Shown: piece after piece, positions 46,925 to 57,842 of the stretch | Position numbering within the stretch: position 1 is the stretch's first letter | Layout of the letters: every line of letters begins with the position of its first letter | Origin: Jeotgalibaca dankookensis | GTDB taxonomy: Bacteria; Bacillota; Bacilli; Lactobacillales; Aerococcaceae | NCBI RefSeq assembly: GCF_002005405.1 | Contig: NZ_CP019728.1 | Location: 372,001 to 436,000 of the forward strand | DNA: 64,000 bases | Reading direction: 5' to 3' | Notes under the pieces: generated by a model | The model's input: only the letters and a program-made list of their open reading frames with translations | Database searches by the model: none | What the model was told of the DNA's origin: nothing | Position numbers and translations under genes: made by a program

Positions 46925-47857
46925 GTGATTTATGAATGGTATTTAGAACGAGATCAAGATATATTATTACTAACATTTTTAAGAGAACAAGGGGTGTCAC
47001 GCAAATTACTGACAAAAGTTCGCCATTATGGCGGGAAGGTATGTATAAATGGTCAAGAGGCCTATATGCGGACACATTTAAAAGAGGGGGATTTTATCCA
47101 GTTATTTGTTCCTGACGAAGGCGAACATGAAACGACTGTTCCCAGTCAAATTCCTATCAAGATTTTATATGAAGATGCGCATTTCTTAGTTGTAGATAAA
47201 CCTTTTGGTGTTGCATCGATTCCTTCCAGACAACAACCCGATATGTCGATGGCGAATCGCGTGAAAGGCTACTATCAGTCGCAGAATTATCCCGACCAGA
47301 TTATCCATATTGTGACACGGTTAGATCGTGATACAACCGGGGCAATGCTGTTTGCAAAAAGTAAATATGCCCATGCTTTAATGGATAAGCAATTACAAAA
47401 TAAAACGCTGGAAAAAATATACTATACAATTTTAACGGATACTGCAATACTTCCATCTGAGCACGGCTACATTGACCAACCCATTGGTAGAACGGAAGAT
47501 TCTATTATTACGCGAATGGTTCGTGAAGATGGGAAACCAGCACTTACTGAGTATTGGGTAGAACATAGTTATCCAGATGGACAACTCGTACGCGTCAAAC
47601 TACATACCGGGCGTACACACCAGATTCGTGTTCATTTTGCTTATATGCAGGCACCTCTACTGGGAGATTCTTTATATAATGGACGCTTGGATGCCACAAT
47701 TCAACGTCAAGCCTTGCATTGTAAGGAGTTGTCCTTTATACATCCAATTACAAAAGAGCCTCTTCATATTGTTTCTGAATTTCCAGAAGACTTCCAAAAC
47801 TGGTTAGGAGAGCAAGAGGTTAAGGAAGGAAGAGAAAATGCAAGAACAACAATATGA
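46925..47857 (+). CDS. RluA-family 23S rRNA pseudouridine synthase
   Basis: About 310 residues. An N-terminal S4-like RNA-binding region (LLTKVRHYGGKVCINGQEA) precedes the synthase domain with catalytic Asp in VTRLDRDTTGAML and the KTGRTHQIR-like KLHTGRTHQIRVHFAYM. Corresponds to B. subtilis YjbO. The start is not certain: GTG 46925 with GGGG upstream gives MIYEWYLE; TTG at 46910 is also open. The 3' end overlaps mgtE by 20 bases. Confidence 0.88.
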   Translation: MIYEWYLERDQDILLLTFLREQGVSRKLLTKVRHYGGKVCINGQEAYMRTHLKEGDFIQLFVPDEGEHETTVPSQIPIKILYEDAHFLVVDKPFGVASIPSRQQPDMSMANRVKGYYQSQNYPDQIIHIVTRLDRDTTGAMLFAKSKYAHALMDKQLQNKTLEKIYYTILTDTAILPSEHGYIDQPIGRTEDSIITRMVREDGKPALTEYWVEHSYPDGQLVRVKLHTGRTHQIRVHFAYMQAPLLGDSLYNGRLDATIQRQALHCKELSFIHPITKEPLHIVSEFPEDFQNWLGEQEVKEGRENARTTI

Positions 47858-49208
47858 GTTTGAAATTGATTTGGAAACAGAGCGAATTGAACAATTATTA
47901 CAAAGTAACAATTTAGTTGATTTTCGTGAAGAATTTTTGTCTTATCCCCTTTATGAACAAGCACAAATTTATCGAAATTTAAATGAAGAAAGTCGTTTGC
48001 AAATTTATAGCTATTTATCTCCCCAAGAAATTTCAAATATGTTCGAAATACTTGAGGAAGATATTGAATCGATTGAAGAATACCTTTTAGAAATGAATAA
48101 ACAATATGCGGCTGATATGCTAGGAGAAATGTACACTGATAACGCGGTAGATATGTTGCAACAGCTACCAACTGATGAAATCCCTACTTATTTACGCTTA
48201 ATGGATGCCAAACAAGCAAAGCAAATCCGTGAGATTATCCATTATGAAGATGAAACAGCAGGGTCAATAATGACCACTGAATATGTTTCTTTAAAGGCGA
48301 ACCAAACGGTACGCTCAGCCATGGCTATTTTGAAAAGTATGGCTAAGGAAGCAGAAACAATTTATTATACGTACGTGATTAATACAGAAGGACAGCTAGT
48401 AGGTGTTTTATCTTTAAGGGATTTAATTATTTCAAATGAGGATGTCATGATTCGCGATATCATGAGTGACCGGGTTGTCACGGTCAACGTTGATGATGAC
48501 CAAGCAGATGTTGCACACGTTGCACGTGATTATGATTTCTTAGCGTTACCTGTTATTGATGAAAATAATGTTTTATTAGGTATCATTACAGTGGATGATA
48601 TCATGGATGTTATGCACGAAGAAGCAACCAGCGATTACTCTGGTTTAGCTGCGGTTGATGTTGACGAGGTAACTAATAATCCCTTTGAAGCTGCAAAAAA
48701 ACGTTTGCCTTGGTTAATTACTTTGTTATTTTTAGGAATGGGAACATCTAGTTTAATCAGTAACTACGAAGGGTTAATTTCAGAGGCAGCTATTTTATCG
48801 GTGTTTGTGACATTGATTACCGGAACTGCTGGGAATGCAGGGACACAATCGTTGGCTGTGGCCGTTCGTAAGATTGGACAACCTGAAACAGAAAAAAGAA
48901 ACTTTTCAGCGATGATTCTCCAAGAACTATTGACTGGTCTTATTTCCGGTCTGGTAACGGGTATTACGATTATGATAGTAGTAGGTATCTGGAAAGGAAA
49001 CTTTATTTTAGGGGCTATTATTGGTTTTTCTATGTTGATGGCTATTACAGTCGCTAACTTAGCAGGGAGTTTGATTCCTATTTTAATGGACCGTCTTGGT
49101 TTTGACCCAGCTGTAGCAAGCGGACCGTTTATATCAACTTTTAGTGATTTAACATCTGTCCTTATTTATTTTAGTATTGCTCAGTACTTTTTATCAAATT
49201 TCTTATAA
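47838..49208 (+). CDS. mgtE: Magnesium transporter MgtE
   Basis: 456 residues: N-terminal helical superhelix domain (to about residue 130), two CBS domains with DETAGSIMTTEYV and IRDIMSDRVVTVNVDDDQ, and a five-helix membrane domain with the pore motif GTAGNAGTQSLAVAVRKI and FDPAVASGPFISTFSD. The channel passes Mg2+ and the CBS part senses it. The start follows AAGGAAGG and overlaps the previous gene. Confidence 0.95.
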   Translation: MQEQQYEFEIDLETERIEQLLQSNNLVDFREEFLSYPLYEQAQIYRNLNEESRLQIYSYLSPQEISNMFEILEEDIESIEEYLLEMNKQYAADMLGEMYTDNAVDMLQQLPTDEIPTYLRLMDAKQAKQIREIIHYEDETAGSIMTTEYVSLKANQTVRSAMAILKSMAKEAETIYYTYVINTEGQLVGVLSLRDLIISNEDVMIRDIMSDRVVTVNVDDDQADVAHVARDYDFLALPVIDENNVLLGIITVDDIMDVMHEEATSDYSGLAAVDVDEVTNNPFEAAKKRLPWLITLLFLGMGTSSLISNYEGLISEAAILSVFVTLITGTAGNAGTQSLAVAVRKIGQPETEKRNFSAMILQELLTGLISGLVTGITIMIVVGIWKGNFILGAIIGFSMLMAITVANLAGSLIPILMDRLGFDPAVASGPFISTFSDLTSVLIYFSIAQYFLSNFL

Positions 49209-49210
49209 AA

Positions 49211-49256
49211 AAATCAGCAGTAAACGCATTTTATTAGCGTTTGCTGCTGATTTTTT
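49211..49256. terminator. Bidirectional terminator between mgtE and the acetyltransferase gene
   Basis: A 17-bp stem, AAATCAGCAGTAAACGC with GCGTTTGCTGCTGATTT, with T tracts usable on both strands. Confidence 0.93.
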
Positions 49257-49264
49257 AAAAACCT

Positions 49265-49708
49265 TTATAGTACTTTTTTCATATCATAGTGGTAGATTCC
49301 GGCTTCTTCATATTGCTCACTGCATATTTGATAGTCTAGCTTTTCATAGAACGGAAGAGCATGAACTTGGGCACCCAGAACCATTTCTGTTGCACCGAGT
49401 TGTTTTGCTTTAGCCTCCATAAAAGCCATAATTTCTTTCCCGTAGTTGTTCCCGCGTTCACGCAGAAGGACAGCCACACGCTGTAATTTGAAGGTTTGTG
49501 CATTAAGGGGATAAAGTCTAGCCGTTACTAAAGGGCGTTTTTTTTGATCATAACCGACCACGTGGATACAAGAAGATTCTTTTTCATCAATTTCGATAGC
49601 AAGCGAAACGTTTTGCTCGTCTACAAAAACACTATGACGCAAGGCTAAAGCATCTTGATAAATAGTTGATTCTATATCCGTTGATAATTCAAATGTTAGC
49701 ATAAGCAA
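49265..49708 (-). CDS. GNAT-family N-acetyltransferase (ElaA-like)
   Basis: 147 residues with the acetyl-CoA binding strand and loop KLQRVAVLLRERGNNYGKEI and GAQVHALPFYEKLDYQICSE near the end. Opening residues YQDALALRHSVFVDEQNV are typical of ElaA-type GNAT proteins. The substrate is unknown. It converges on mgtE. Confidence 0.82.
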   Translation of the reverse strand: MLMLTFELSTDIESTIYQDALALRHSVFVDEQNVSLAIEIDEKESSCIHVVGYDQKKRPLVTARLYPLNAQTFKLQRVAVLLRERGNNYGKEIMAFMEAKAKQLGATEMVLGAQVHALPFYEKLDYQICSEQYEEAGIYHYDMKKVL

Positions 49709-49795
49709 ATCTCTCTTCTATCATAATTTCTGTCTCGTCTTTTCATTCTACCAAGATAATAAGTCAAAATCAATGAAGAGTTTAGGATCAAATAG

Positions 49796-49824
49796 TTGCA
49801 ATCGTTTCGAAAAATGAGTAGAAT
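49796..49824 (+). promoter_or_regulatory. Candidate nox promoter
   Basis: TTGCAA (49796-49801), 17 bases, TAGAAT (49819-49824), leaving a leader of about 110 bases before the nox start. Confidence 0.55.
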
Positions 49825-49940
49825 ATAGCCTGTAGTGAATACTATGGTTTCGATTGTGCAATTTTTCATTAGTTAGAGAGGATTTTGCATAATCAATTTT
49901 GTTTGCAAAAAAATAATTGATATATATGGAGGCTATACAA

Positions 49941-51323
49941 ATGAAAGTAGTTGTAGTTGGATGTACACATGCGGGAACCGCAGCCGTTAAAACAATCCTA
50001 TCGGAAAACAATGATGTAGACGTTACAGTTTATGAGCGTAACGACAACGTATCCTTTTTATCATGTGGGATTGCCCTTTATGTAGGTGGCGTTGTTGAAG
50101 ATGCACAAAGCCTCTTTTACTCAAATCCTGAAGAGCTAGAATCGTTAGGTGCTAACGTTAATATGGAGCACGACGTAAAAAATATAGATACAGATAATAA
50201 GACACTTACTGTTGAAAACCTTAAAACAGGTGAAACCTTTGAAGAGTCATATGATAAATTAGTTATGACAACCGGATCATGGCCAATTATTCCGCCGATT
50301 AAAGGAATTGAAAGTAAAAATGTTGTATTGTGTAAAAATTATAACCAAGCTAAAGAACTAATTGAACGTAAAACTGACAAACAAAAAATAACAGTTGTTG
50401 GTGGCGGTTATATTGGTATTGAATTAGTAGAAGCATTTGCAAATGATGGTAAAGATGTCACATTAATCGATGGTTTAGATCGTATCTTAAACAAATATTT
50501 AGATAACGAATTTACTGATATTCTAGAAACAGAATTGAAAGATCGTGGCATTAAAATTCAACTGAATGAAATGGTACAAGGGTTTGTTGATAGCGAATCT
50601 GGAGACACGACAACGGTTGTGACAAGCGAAGGGGAATACGAATCTGAACTTGTTATTCTATGTGTAGGATTCCGCCCAAGTACGGAGCTATTAAAAGGCA
50701 AAGTTGATATGATAGGAAACGGTGCAATCATTGTTGATGATTACATGCGTACAAGTATTCCAGATGTTTACGCAGCAGGAGACAACTGTGCGGTACATTA
50801 CAATCCAAACGGCGGACATGCTTATATTCCACTTGCAACAAATGCTGTTCGAATGGGATTCCTAGTAGGTAAAAACATTAAAGATACAAAAATGAAATAC
50901 CGTGGAACACAATCGACATCAGGCTTGCACTTGTTCGGATTTAATATTGGTTCAACTGGTGTGACTGCTGCAAGTTCTGGTGCTTTCGGTTTAGAAACAA
51001 AATCTGTTCTATTTGAAGACTACTACCGTCCAGAATTTATGCCAACCAATGAAAAATTACTTATGAAACTTGTTTACGAAAAAGAAACATTGCGCATTGT
51101 CGGCGGACAAGTAATGTCTAAATATGATATTACCCAATCTGCTAATACCTTGTCACTTGCTATCCAAGGTCGTATGACAATTGAAGATTTAGCTCTAGTA
51201 GACTTCTTCTTCCAACCACACTTTGACCGTCCATGGAACTATTTAAATCTATTGGCACAAAAAGCACTTGAACAAGAAGGATTAATTAACCATGTTGAAA
51301 AAGAATCATTTGATCAAGCTTAA
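49941..51323 (+). CDS. nox: NADH oxidase (water-forming type)
   Basis: 460-residue FAD/NAD flavoprotein of the Nox/Npr/CoADR family. The FAD motif VVGCTHAGTAAV opens the protein, redox Cys42 lies in SFLSCGIALYVGG, and a second dinucleotide fold VVGGGYIGIELVEAF follows. The sequence is very similar to enterococcal Nox through PWNYLNLLAQKALEQ at the end. It regenerates NAD+ with oxygen. Npr and CoA-disulfide reductase share the active Cys, so Nox is the best but not the only name. Start chosen at ATG 49941 after GGAGG. Confidence 0.88.
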   Translation: MKVVVVGCTHAGTAAVKTILSENNDVDVTVYERNDNVSFLSCGIALYVGGVVEDAQSLFYSNPEELESLGANVNMEHDVKNIDTDNKTLTVENLKTGETFEESYDKLVMTTGSWPIIPPIKGIESKNVVLCKNYNQAKELIERKTDKQKITVVGGGYIGIELVEAFANDGKDVTLIDGLDRILNKYLDNEFTDILETELKDRGIKIQLNEMVQGFVDSESGDTTTVVTSEGEYESELVILCVGFRPSTELLKGKVDMIGNGAIIVDDYMRTSIPDVYAAGDNCAVHYNPNGGHAYIPLATNAVRMGFLVGKNIKDTKMKYRGTQSTSGLHLFGFNIGSTGVTAASSGAFGLETKSVLFEDYYRPEFMPTNEKLLMKLVYEKETLRIVGGQVMSKYDITQSANTLSLAIQGRMTIEDLALVDFFFQPHFDRPWNYLNLLAQKALEQEGLINHVEKESFDQA

Positions 51324-51340
51324 TAAGTGAGATTATGAAG

Positions 51341-51374
51341 AAAAAGACTGGAACTTAAGTTCTGGTCTTTTTTT
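51341..51374 (+). terminator. Intrinsic terminator after nox
   Basis: AAAGACTGGAAC pairs with GTTCTGGTCTTT around TTAA, followed by a T tract. Confidence 0.88.
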
Positions 51375-51488
51375 ATTCCTTATTACAATTGGTATCGTTC
51401 ACTAACTTGTAATTTTAATGATTACCAGTCATAATAGAAAAAACAAGTTGATTCATGTGAATTAAAAATAAAAGGAGAAAAGACCCAT

Positions 51489-52868
51489 ATGAACGCAGAT
51501 CCCGATAGTCAGAAGTTGATTTGGCAATTAATTTTGATAGCAGCTTTAACAGGTGTTAATGCTTTTTTTGCATCATCAGAGATGGCTTTTGTATCACTAA
51601 ATAAAAATAAAGTTGCGAATGAAGCAATTAAAGGTGATGAAAAAGCGCGCAAAGTTTTAGCATTGCTAGAAAACTCAGATGATTTTTTAGCTACCATTCA
51701 AGTTGCCATTACTTTTGCAGGTTTCCTTTCCAGTGCTTCTGCCGCAAATTCATTTGCTAATCTCTTAAAACCCTATCTTGGTAGTATATCTGGAGCAAAT
51801 GAAATTGCTATTGTGATTGTTACTTTTATTTTATCGTATATTTCATTGGTTTTTGGTGAGCTATTCCCTAAACAAGTCGCTATGCAAAGACCTGAGCAAC
51901 TTGCTTATGCAGGGGCAGGTATTATCACCACGACTCAAAAAATAATGACACCGTTCGTACGCTTGTTATCTTTTTCTACAAGAGCTTTAGAAAAAATAAC
52001 ACCTTTAGATTTTTCAGATAAAAGTGAAAGTTACTCGCGCGAAGAAGTCCGTACGATGCTCGAGCATAGCAGCACCGAAGGGTTAATCGAAGCAGCTGAG
52101 TTTAAAATGTTAAAAGGTGTATTGGCTATGGACAATAAACTTGCTCGAGAAATTATGGTGCCACGGACAAATACCTTTATGTTAGATATTAATGAAGACT
52201 CTTACGAAAATATCCAAGCAGCACTCGTTTCACCACATACCCGCATTCCTGTTTATAACGATGAAAAAGATGATGTGATTGGTCTCCTGCATTTAAAAAA
52301 CTTACTAAAAGAATCACGTTATACGCCAACTGACCAAATTGATTTGCGAAAAATTTTAAATCGGCCGCTGTTTGTTCCTGAAACGATTGTTATAGATGAA
52401 TTAATGACTGTCTTGAAGCGTACACATAATCAAATGGCGATTCTGCATGACGAGTACGGTGGAATGGTCGGGATTGTTACCTTAGAAGATATTCTAGAAG
52501 AAATAGTGGGCGAAATAGAAGATGAATATGATGAAGCCTATATACTAATTGAACGAAAAGATGATAATTACTACGAGGTAGAAGGAGCCACACCACTTTA
52601 CCGCTTTAATGAATTTTTTAATACCAACTTAGAATCGCCTTTGGTAGACACAATAGCGGGTTATCTATTGACGGAAGTGGGAATGTTACCGGAAAATGGA
52701 GAGTCAGTGGGGATTGAGATAGAAGGACTAAAAATTTATACTTTAGAATTCGATAGCAATCGCCTCTCTAAAGTGAGTGTGGTTTATAGTGATGGGTCTC
52801 CACATGAAACTCCTGAACGATTAGTTGTAGAACAAGTTCCAAAAATGTCTAAAAAAAATAAAAGTTGA
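51489..52868 (+). CDS. CNNM/CorC-type transporter with CBS domains (hemolysin-like)
   Basis: 459 residues: an N-terminal DUF21 membrane domain of three or four helices (FASSEMAFVSLNKNKV at its start), a CBS pair around residues 210-330 (MVPRTNTFMLDINED, AILHDEYGGMVGIVTLEDILEEIVGEI) and a C-terminal CorC_HlyC domain. Such proteins export Mg2+ or other cations; older annotations call them hemolysins. A strong AAAAGGAGA site lies before the start. Confidence 0.9.
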   Translation: MNADPDSQKLIWQLILIAALTGVNAFFASSEMAFVSLNKNKVANEAIKGDEKARKVLALLENSDDFLATIQVAITFAGFLSSASAANSFANLLKPYLGSISGANEIAIVIVTFILSYISLVFGELFPKQVAMQRPEQLAYAGAGIITTTQKIMTPFVRLLSFSTRALEKITPLDFSDKSESYSREEVRTMLEHSSTEGLIEAAEFKMLKGVLAMDNKLAREIMVPRTNTFMLDINEDSYENIQAALVSPHTRIPVYNDEKDDVIGLLHLKNLLKESRYTPTDQIDLRKILNRPLFVPETIVIDELMTVLKRTHNQMAILHDEYGGMVGIVTLEDILEEIVGEIEDEYDEAYILIERKDDNYYEVEGATPLYRFNEFFNTNLESPLVDTIAGYLLTEVGMLPENGESVGIEIEGLKIYTLEFDSNRLSKVSVVYSDGSPHETPERLVVEQVPKMSKKNKS

Positions 52869-52873
52869 AAGAT

Positions 52874-52904
52874 GCTCCGGCAATCTGATAAGGGTTGCCG
52901 GAGC
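52874..52904 (+). terminator. Hairpin after the CNNM gene, weak T tract
   Basis: GCTCCGGCAA pairs perfectly with TTGCCGGAGC, but the following TACTATTTA is not a clean T run, so termination may be partial. Confidence 0.55.
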
Positions 52905-52967
52905 TACTATTTACCATTATAATAACAGAGGCGCTTTATACCGATTTAAATTGAGAAAGGACTAATT

Positions 52968-54545
52968 ATGGCTCAAACATTAGCAGAAAAAGTACAGTCA
53001 AGAAAAACATTTGCCATCATCTCTCATCCCGATGCTGGTAAAACGACCATTACGGAACAACTCCTTCTTTTTGGAGGGGCAATTCGTCAAGCAGGGACCG
53101 TAAAAGGAAAAAAGTCTGGAAAATTTGCAAAATCAGACTGGATGGCAATTGAAAAACAACGGGGAATTTCCGTGACAAGTTCCGTCATGCAAGTTGACTA
53201 CGATGGTTTTCAAATCAATATACTAGATACACCGGGTCACGAGGACTTCTCCGAGGATACTTATCGAACCTTGATGGCTGTGGATAGTGCCGTCATGGTT
53301 ATTGATAGCGGTAAAGGGATTGAACCACAAACTAAAAAACTTTTTAAGGTTTGTCGTATGCGTGGGATTCCAATATTCACCTTTATCAATAAACTAGACC
53401 GGGATGGCCGTGAACCCATGGACTTAGTAGCGGAATTAGAAGAAGTGTTAGAAATAGATGCTTATCCAATGAATTGGCCTATGGGGATGGGTAAGAACTT
53501 TTTAGGAATCTATGATATTTATAATGAACGTGTTGAAGTGACGCATCCAGAACAAAATGGTGATAATGATTTCTTACCTTTAAATGATAAAGGAGAAATC
53601 GTTGGTGACTATCCAATCAAAGATTCAACTATTTATACACAGGCTCTAGATGAAGCATTGCTTTTGAAAGAGGCGGGTAATAAGTTTGATGAAGAAGCGA
53701 TTACCAACGGTGAATTAACACCAGTATTTTTTGGTTCGGCTCTAACCGGCTTTGGTGTCCACACATTCCTAGATGCTTTTATTGACTTTGCACCCCAACC
53801 AGCTAGTAAAAAAACAGCAGAAGGTGACGTTGTTCCTACAGATGCAGAAGATTTGACTGGGTTTATTTTTAAAATCCAAGCCAATATGAATCCTGCTCAT
53901 CGTGATCGAATTGCCTTTATGCGTATTTGCTCGGGTGAATTTGAACCAGGTGTCGATGTAACCATTCAACGGACCAATAAAAAGATGAAATTATCACACA
54001 CGACACAGTTTATGGCAGATTCAAGGGGAAATGTTGAAAGTGCAGTAGCTGGCGATATTATCGGTCTGTACGATACTGGAAACTTACAAATTGGTGATAC
54101 GCTTTATGAAGGTAAGGACCCGGTTCAATTTGAAGCTTTACCGCAATTTACTCCTGAACTATTCATGAAAGTAACACCTAAAAATGTTATGAAACAAAAA
54201 TCATTTTATAAAGGCGTTAAACAGCTCGTACAAGAAGGAGCGATTCAGCTCTATAAAACCTATCACACAGAAGAATTTATTATTGGAGCTGTAGGGCAGT
54301 TACAATTTGAGGTCTTTCAATATCGCTTGTTGCATGAATACAAAGCAGAAGTGGACATGACACCGATGGGTTCTAAAATCGCCCGTTGGATTGATGAAGA
54401 TGATTTGGATACCAATATGTCATCAAGTAGAAATCTCTTATGTAAGGATCGTTTTGATAACCCGGTCCTCTTGTTTGAAAATCAATTTGCAGTTCGGTGG
54501 TTTGAAGATAAATATCCGGATATAAAATTACGTTCTTTATTATAA
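52968..54545 (+). CDS. prfC: Peptide chain release factor 3
   Basis: 525-residue translational GTPase. G1 is [11 protein letters not shown]3 DTPGH and G4 [23 protein letters not shown] is the switch I region specific to RF3-like factors. RF3 removes RF1/RF2 from the ribosome. Length is normal and the gene is flanked by a terminator. Confidence 0.96.
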   Translation: MAQTLAEKVQSRKTFAIISHPDAGKTTITEQLLLFGGAIRQAGTVKGKKSGKFAKSDWMAIEKQRGISVTSSVMQVDYDGFQINILDTPGHEDFSEDTYRTLMAVDSAVMVIDSGKGIEPQTKKLFKVCRMRGIPIFTFINKLDRDGREPMDLVAELEEVLEIDAYPMNWPMGMGKNFLGIYDIYNERVEVTHPEQNGDNDFLPLNDKGEIVGDYPIKDSTIYTQALDEALLLKEAGNKFDEEAITNGELTPVFFGSALTGFGVHTFLDAFIDFAPQPASKKTAEGDVVPTDAEDLTGFIFKIQANMNPAHRDRIAFMRICSGEFEPGVDVTIQRTNKKMKLSHTTQFMADSRGNVESAVAGDIIGLYDTGNLQIGDTLYEGKDPVQFEALPQFTPELFMKVTPKNVMKQKSFYKGVKQLVQEGAIQLYKTYHTEEFIIGAVGQLQFEVFQYRLLHEYKAEVDMTPMGSKIARWIDEDDLDTNMSSSRNLLCKDRFDNPVLLFENQFAVRWFEDKYPDIKLRSLL

Positions 54546-54550
54546 AACCA

Positions 54551-54606
54551 AAAAACACCTACAATACCGTATCTTAAAAAAATACTGTTTTGTAGGTGTT
54601 TTTTTA
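54551..54606 (+). terminator. Intrinsic terminator after prfC
   Basis: AAAAACACCTACAA pairs with TTGTAGGTGTTTTT over a large loop; the A- and T-tracts allow use from both sides. Confidence 0.88.
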
Positions 54607-54625
54607 TGTCGTGTATATAAGTAAC

Positions 54626-54925
54626 TCAATGAATCAATCGGTGGGCATCGTGTTTAACATAGGATAGTTCAACAAAGTTGTGCCCAGGTAATATTTCTAC
54701 TTCTTCGATATTACGATTTGAAAGTTTGGATAAGACAAAGTCAATTTCATTTTGTTTTACACGACGATTGCGGTTTAGTAAAATAATATCTTCGTGCGTA
54801 GGTGCACCCGTAAAAATAACAGTTGTTTGACCGAGAGAATATACCTTGACAAAATTGGCATCGGTGTTAGCTAGTTGCTCCTTGACGAGTCGTGGATGAC
54901 TATTGGTTACATCAATTAATTTCAT
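54626..54925 (-). CDS. DUF1827 family protein
   Basis: A 99-residue protein matching the lactobacillal DUF1827 family: it opens MKLIDVTNSHPRLVKEQL and ends VELSYVKHDAHRLIH. No catalytic motif is visible. The start follows AGGGAGTG. Function unknown. Confidence 0.8.
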   Translation of the reverse strand: MKLIDVTNSHPRLVKEQLANTDANFVKVYSLGQTTVIFTGAPTHEDIILLNRNRRVKQNEIDFVLSKLSNRNIEEVEILPGHNFVELSYVKHDAHRLIH

Positions 54926-55020
54926 AAGAACACACTCCCTATTCTAATGGTATTATGTCTATTATAGACGTTTTAAAACAATTAAAGTAGCTAAGAATAC
55001 AAATTCTCATAAATAATAGA

Positions 55021-55050
55021 AAAAGAGATTGGGATATGGTCCCAATCTCT
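55021..55050 (-). terminator. Intrinsic terminator of clpE
   Basis: On the minus strand AAGAGATTGGGA pairs with TCCCAATCTCTT, then TTTTTCTATT. Confidence 0.88.
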
Positions 55051-55066
55051 TCGGTTCGAAAGACTC

Positions 55067-57274
55067 TTAATCTTGTGTTTCACTTGTTACTTTACTTGTT
55101 TCTTTGACAAAAATTGTATCATCTTCGTTGACATCAAAATCAATATTTTTTACTTCAGGGTTATCAAGGTAATAGTCTGCTACGCGGTCTTCAATTTGTT
55201 CTTGAATAATACGACGAAGTGGGCGTGCACCCATTGCTGGGTTATAACCGAGATCGATTAATTTTTCTTTGGCTTTATCGCTCACTGTGATTGTAATATC
55301 TTTATCTTTTAATGCTAAGTTAACATCGTCAAGCAATAGACTTAAAATAGCTGTTAAGTTTTCTTTACTCAATGAGTTAAATTCCACTATGGCATCAAAA
55401 CGGTTGATAAACTCTGGTTTAAAGTAGTTAGATAATTTATCAATGATTGAATGTGTCTTGCCAGCTAGAGCAGCGCCAAATCCAACGCTAGCTTCTTGGT
55501 CACCTGTACCAGCATTACTCGTCATAATAATCACTGTGTCTTTAAAACTAATTGTCCGGCCTTGAGCGTCTGTTAAGCGACCATCTTCTAGAATTTGTAA
55601 GAAGAGATGCATGACGTCTGGATGGGCTTTTTCAACTTCGTCTAGTAAGACAATACTATAAGGTGTTCGACGGACACGTTCAGTTAATTGACCAGCTTCT
55701 TCGTAGCCAACATAACCTGGAGGAGAACCGATTAACTTAGATACGGCATGTTTTTCCATATATTCACTCATGTCAAAACGTATAATCGCATCTTCAGTCC
55801 CAAACATTTCTTGCGCTAATTGACGTGCTAATTCCGTTTTACCTACACCTGTTGGACCAACAAATAAGAATGATCCAATTGGACGGTTTTTACGCGAGAA
55901 TCCCACACGGTTACGGCGAATAGCTTTAGCCACACGATCAATTGCGTCATCTTGACCAATCACATGTTTCTTCAAATCTTCATCAAGATTTTTGAGTTGT
56001 GTTTGTTCTTTTTCTAATAAATCCCCAACGGGTATGTTAGTTTTTATTTCAATAATCGTTTGGATGTCTTTTTCCGTCACTAAATTATTTTGGTCTAAAG
56101 TCTGAGGGTTTTCCTTCATATGTCGTAAATTAGCAATTTGATCACGGTAATAAGCTGCTTTTTCGTAATCCTCTGCATTAGTTGCGGCTTCTTTTTCTTT
56201 TTCAGCTGTTTGAATCCGATTATCTATCTCGTTAGGATCAACAATTTTCAAGGTTAAGTTTTTCTTAGATCCAGATTCATCTAAAAGGTCGATTGCTTTA
56301 TCCGGTAAGAAACGATCTTGAATATAACGATGCGACAATTTTACAGCTGCTTCAATCGCTTCATCTGAATATTTAACTTTATGATAGTCTTCATATTTTG
56401 CTTGTAAACCTTGTAAAATAATCAAGGCTTGTTCAGGCGTTGGTTCGCTAACGCGAACGGGTTGGAAACGACGCTCAAGAGCCGCGTCTTTTTCAATTTT
56501 ACGGTATTCATTTAATGTAGTCGCACCAATCAATTGGAGTTCACCACGTGCGAGAGCTGGTTTAAGGATATTACCCGCATCCATGCTCCCTTCGGCACTA
56601 CCTGCTCCTACAATTTCATGTATTTCGTCAATGAAGAGAATAATTTTATCATCATTACGAACTTGATCCATCAATTGTTGCATACGTTCTTCAAATTGAC
56701 CGCGAATACCAGTCCCTTGAACAAGTGAAACCACATCTAAACGGATTAATTCTTTATCTATAAGTTTTTGAGGAACATCACCATCGACAATTTTTTGAGC
56801 CAGACCTTCTACAACAGAAGTTTTCCCAACACCAGCTTCACCTGTTAAAACAGGGTTATTCTTGCTGCGACGGTTTAAAATTTCAATAACCCGAGCAATT
56901 TCGCTGTCACGGCCAATAACCGGATCGATGGCACCTTGACGGGCGAGCTCTGTTAAATTAACGCCGTATTGTCCAAGTAGACCACCATCTTTATTCCCAT
57001 TTCCTTGTCCTTGGTTCGGACGTGGTTCGCTAGCTGGTTTTTGTTGTCCACGGTTTGGTTGTGGCATTTGTCTAAAAAATTGTTCGAGGTCACCAAAATC
57101 AAAGGGGTTGCCATTGGGTTGGTTTCCAAAAATATTAAAGTTTCTACTTTGTCCACGTGAAGCTTTTAATTGCTGATAGCAATTTTGACAAAGATCTATT
57201 TTTTGAGTTTGTCCATTTAATGAAGCATATAAATGGATGGATGCTTCATTAAGTCCACAATTGATACATTTCAT
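55067..57274 (-). CDS. clpE: ATP-dependent Clp protease ATP-binding subunit ClpE
   Basis: 735 residues. The N-terminal zinc finger typical of ClpE has two CxxC pairs (Cys3/Cys6 and Cys29/Cys32). There is a Gln/Asn-rich linker, AAA+ module 1 with GEAGVGKTS, a UVR-like coiled coil around residue 360, and AAA+ module 2 with [12 protein letters not shown]. It unfolds damaged proteins for ClpP. A CtsR operator lies in its promoter. Confidence 0.95.
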   Translation of the reverse strand: MKCINCGLNEASIHLYASLNGQTQKIDLCQNCYQQLKASRGQSRNFNIFGNQPNGNPFDFGDLEQFFRQMPQPNRGQQKPASEPRPNQGQGNGNKDGGLLGQYGVNLTELARQGAIDPVIGRDSEIARVIEILNRRSKNNPVLTGEAGVGKTSVVEGLAQKIVDGDVPQKLIDKELIRLDVVSLVQGTGIRGQFEERMQQLMDQVRNDDKIILFIDEIHEIVGAGSAEGSMDAGNILKPALARGELQLIGATTLNEYRKIEKDAALERRFQPVRVSEPTPEQALIILQGLQAKYEDYHKVKYSDEAIEAAVKLSHRYIQDRFLPDKAIDLLDESGSKKNLTLKIVDPNEIDNRIQTAEKEKEAATNAEDYEKAAYYRDQIANLRHMKENPQTLDQNNLVTEKDIQTIIEIKTNIPVGDLLEKEQTQLKNLDEDLKKHVIGQDDAIDRVAKAIRRNRVGFSRKNRPIGSFLFVGPTGVGKTELARQLAQEMFGTEDAIIRFDMSEYMEKHAVSKLIGSPPGYVGYEEAGQLTERVRRTPYSIVLLDEVEKAHPDVMHLFLQILEDGRLTDAQGRTISFKDTVIIMTSNAGTGDQEASVGFGAALAGKTHSIIDKLSNYFKPEFINRFDAIVEFNSLSKENLTAILSLLLDDVNLALKDKDITITVSDKAKEKLIDLGYNPAMGARPLRRIIQEQIEDRVADYYLDNPEVKNIDFDVNEDDTIFVKETSKVTSETQD

Positions 57275-57322
57275 GCGATAAACATCCTTTCTTTTTTACC
57301 TATGTTATTTATTCATAATACA

Positions 57323-57351
57323 ATTATACACTGACCTATTTTGACTTTCAA
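57323..57351 (-). promoter_or_regulatory. clpE promoter with CtsR operator
   Basis: On the minus strand TTGAAA (57351-57346), 17 bases, TATAAT (57328-57323). The spacer holds AGTCAAAATAGGTCAGT (57346-57330), 15 of 17 matches to the CtsR heptad repeat, so CtsR would block RNA polymerase until heat or protein stress. Confidence 0.88.
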
Positions 57352-57408
57352 GTTATTTGATTAGAAAAAGGAATTAAGCGTCATAAACGAAATTAGCGTT
57401 TAAAATGG

Positions 57409-57437
57409 TTGTCCTAAAGTGAAATAAATGGTAATCT
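57409..57437 (+). promoter_or_regulatory. Candidate ptsHI promoter
   Basis: TTGTCC (57409-57414), 17 bases, TAATCT (57432-57437), with a leader of about 135 bases. The leader holds no ORF and only weak hairpins. Confidence 0.5.
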
Positions 57438-57575
57438 TATTTTATGAAAAGGTTACGTTTCTCGCGTAGAGTAGCTTTAACGGTAGAGGGAGTAGCAAAT
57501 AAGTTACTACTAAATAGTTAAGATTACTTGAAAAGAAACACTTTACAAATTTCATAACAAAAGGGGATAAATATA

Positions 57576-57842
57576 ATGGAGAAAAAAGACTTTCATATTA
57601 TTGCTGAAACAGGGATTCACGCACGACTTGCTACTTTATTAGTACAAGCTGCAAGTAAATTTAACTCAGATATTAACCTTGAGTATAAAGGTAAATCAGT
57701 TAACTTGAAATCAATTATGGGTGTTATGTCTCTTGGCGTAGGTCAAGGTGCAAGCGTAACAATCACAACTGATGGTGCTGACGAAGTTGAAGCAATGGAA
57801 GGAATCGTTGAAACTCTTAAAAAGGAAGGACTGGCTGAATAA
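57576..57842 (+). CDS. ptsH: PTS phosphocarrier HPr
   Basis: 88 residues with phosphohistidine His15 in [12 protein letters not shown] and the regulatory Ser46 in VNLKSIMGV, phosphorylated by HPr kinase to act as CcpA corepressor. It supplies phosphate to the beta-glucoside PTS encoded at 18157 and also links to the cre sites seen in this window. It overlaps ptsI by one base. Confidence 0.97.
   Translation: MEKKDFHIIAETGIHARLATLLVQAASKFNSDINLEYKGKSVNLKSIMGVMSLGVGQGASVTITTDGADEVEAMEGIVETLKKEGLAE

Noticed and set aside
49796-49809. cre site overlapping the nox promoter
   Set aside because: Only about 11 of 14 consensus positions match, which is too weak in AT-rich sequence.
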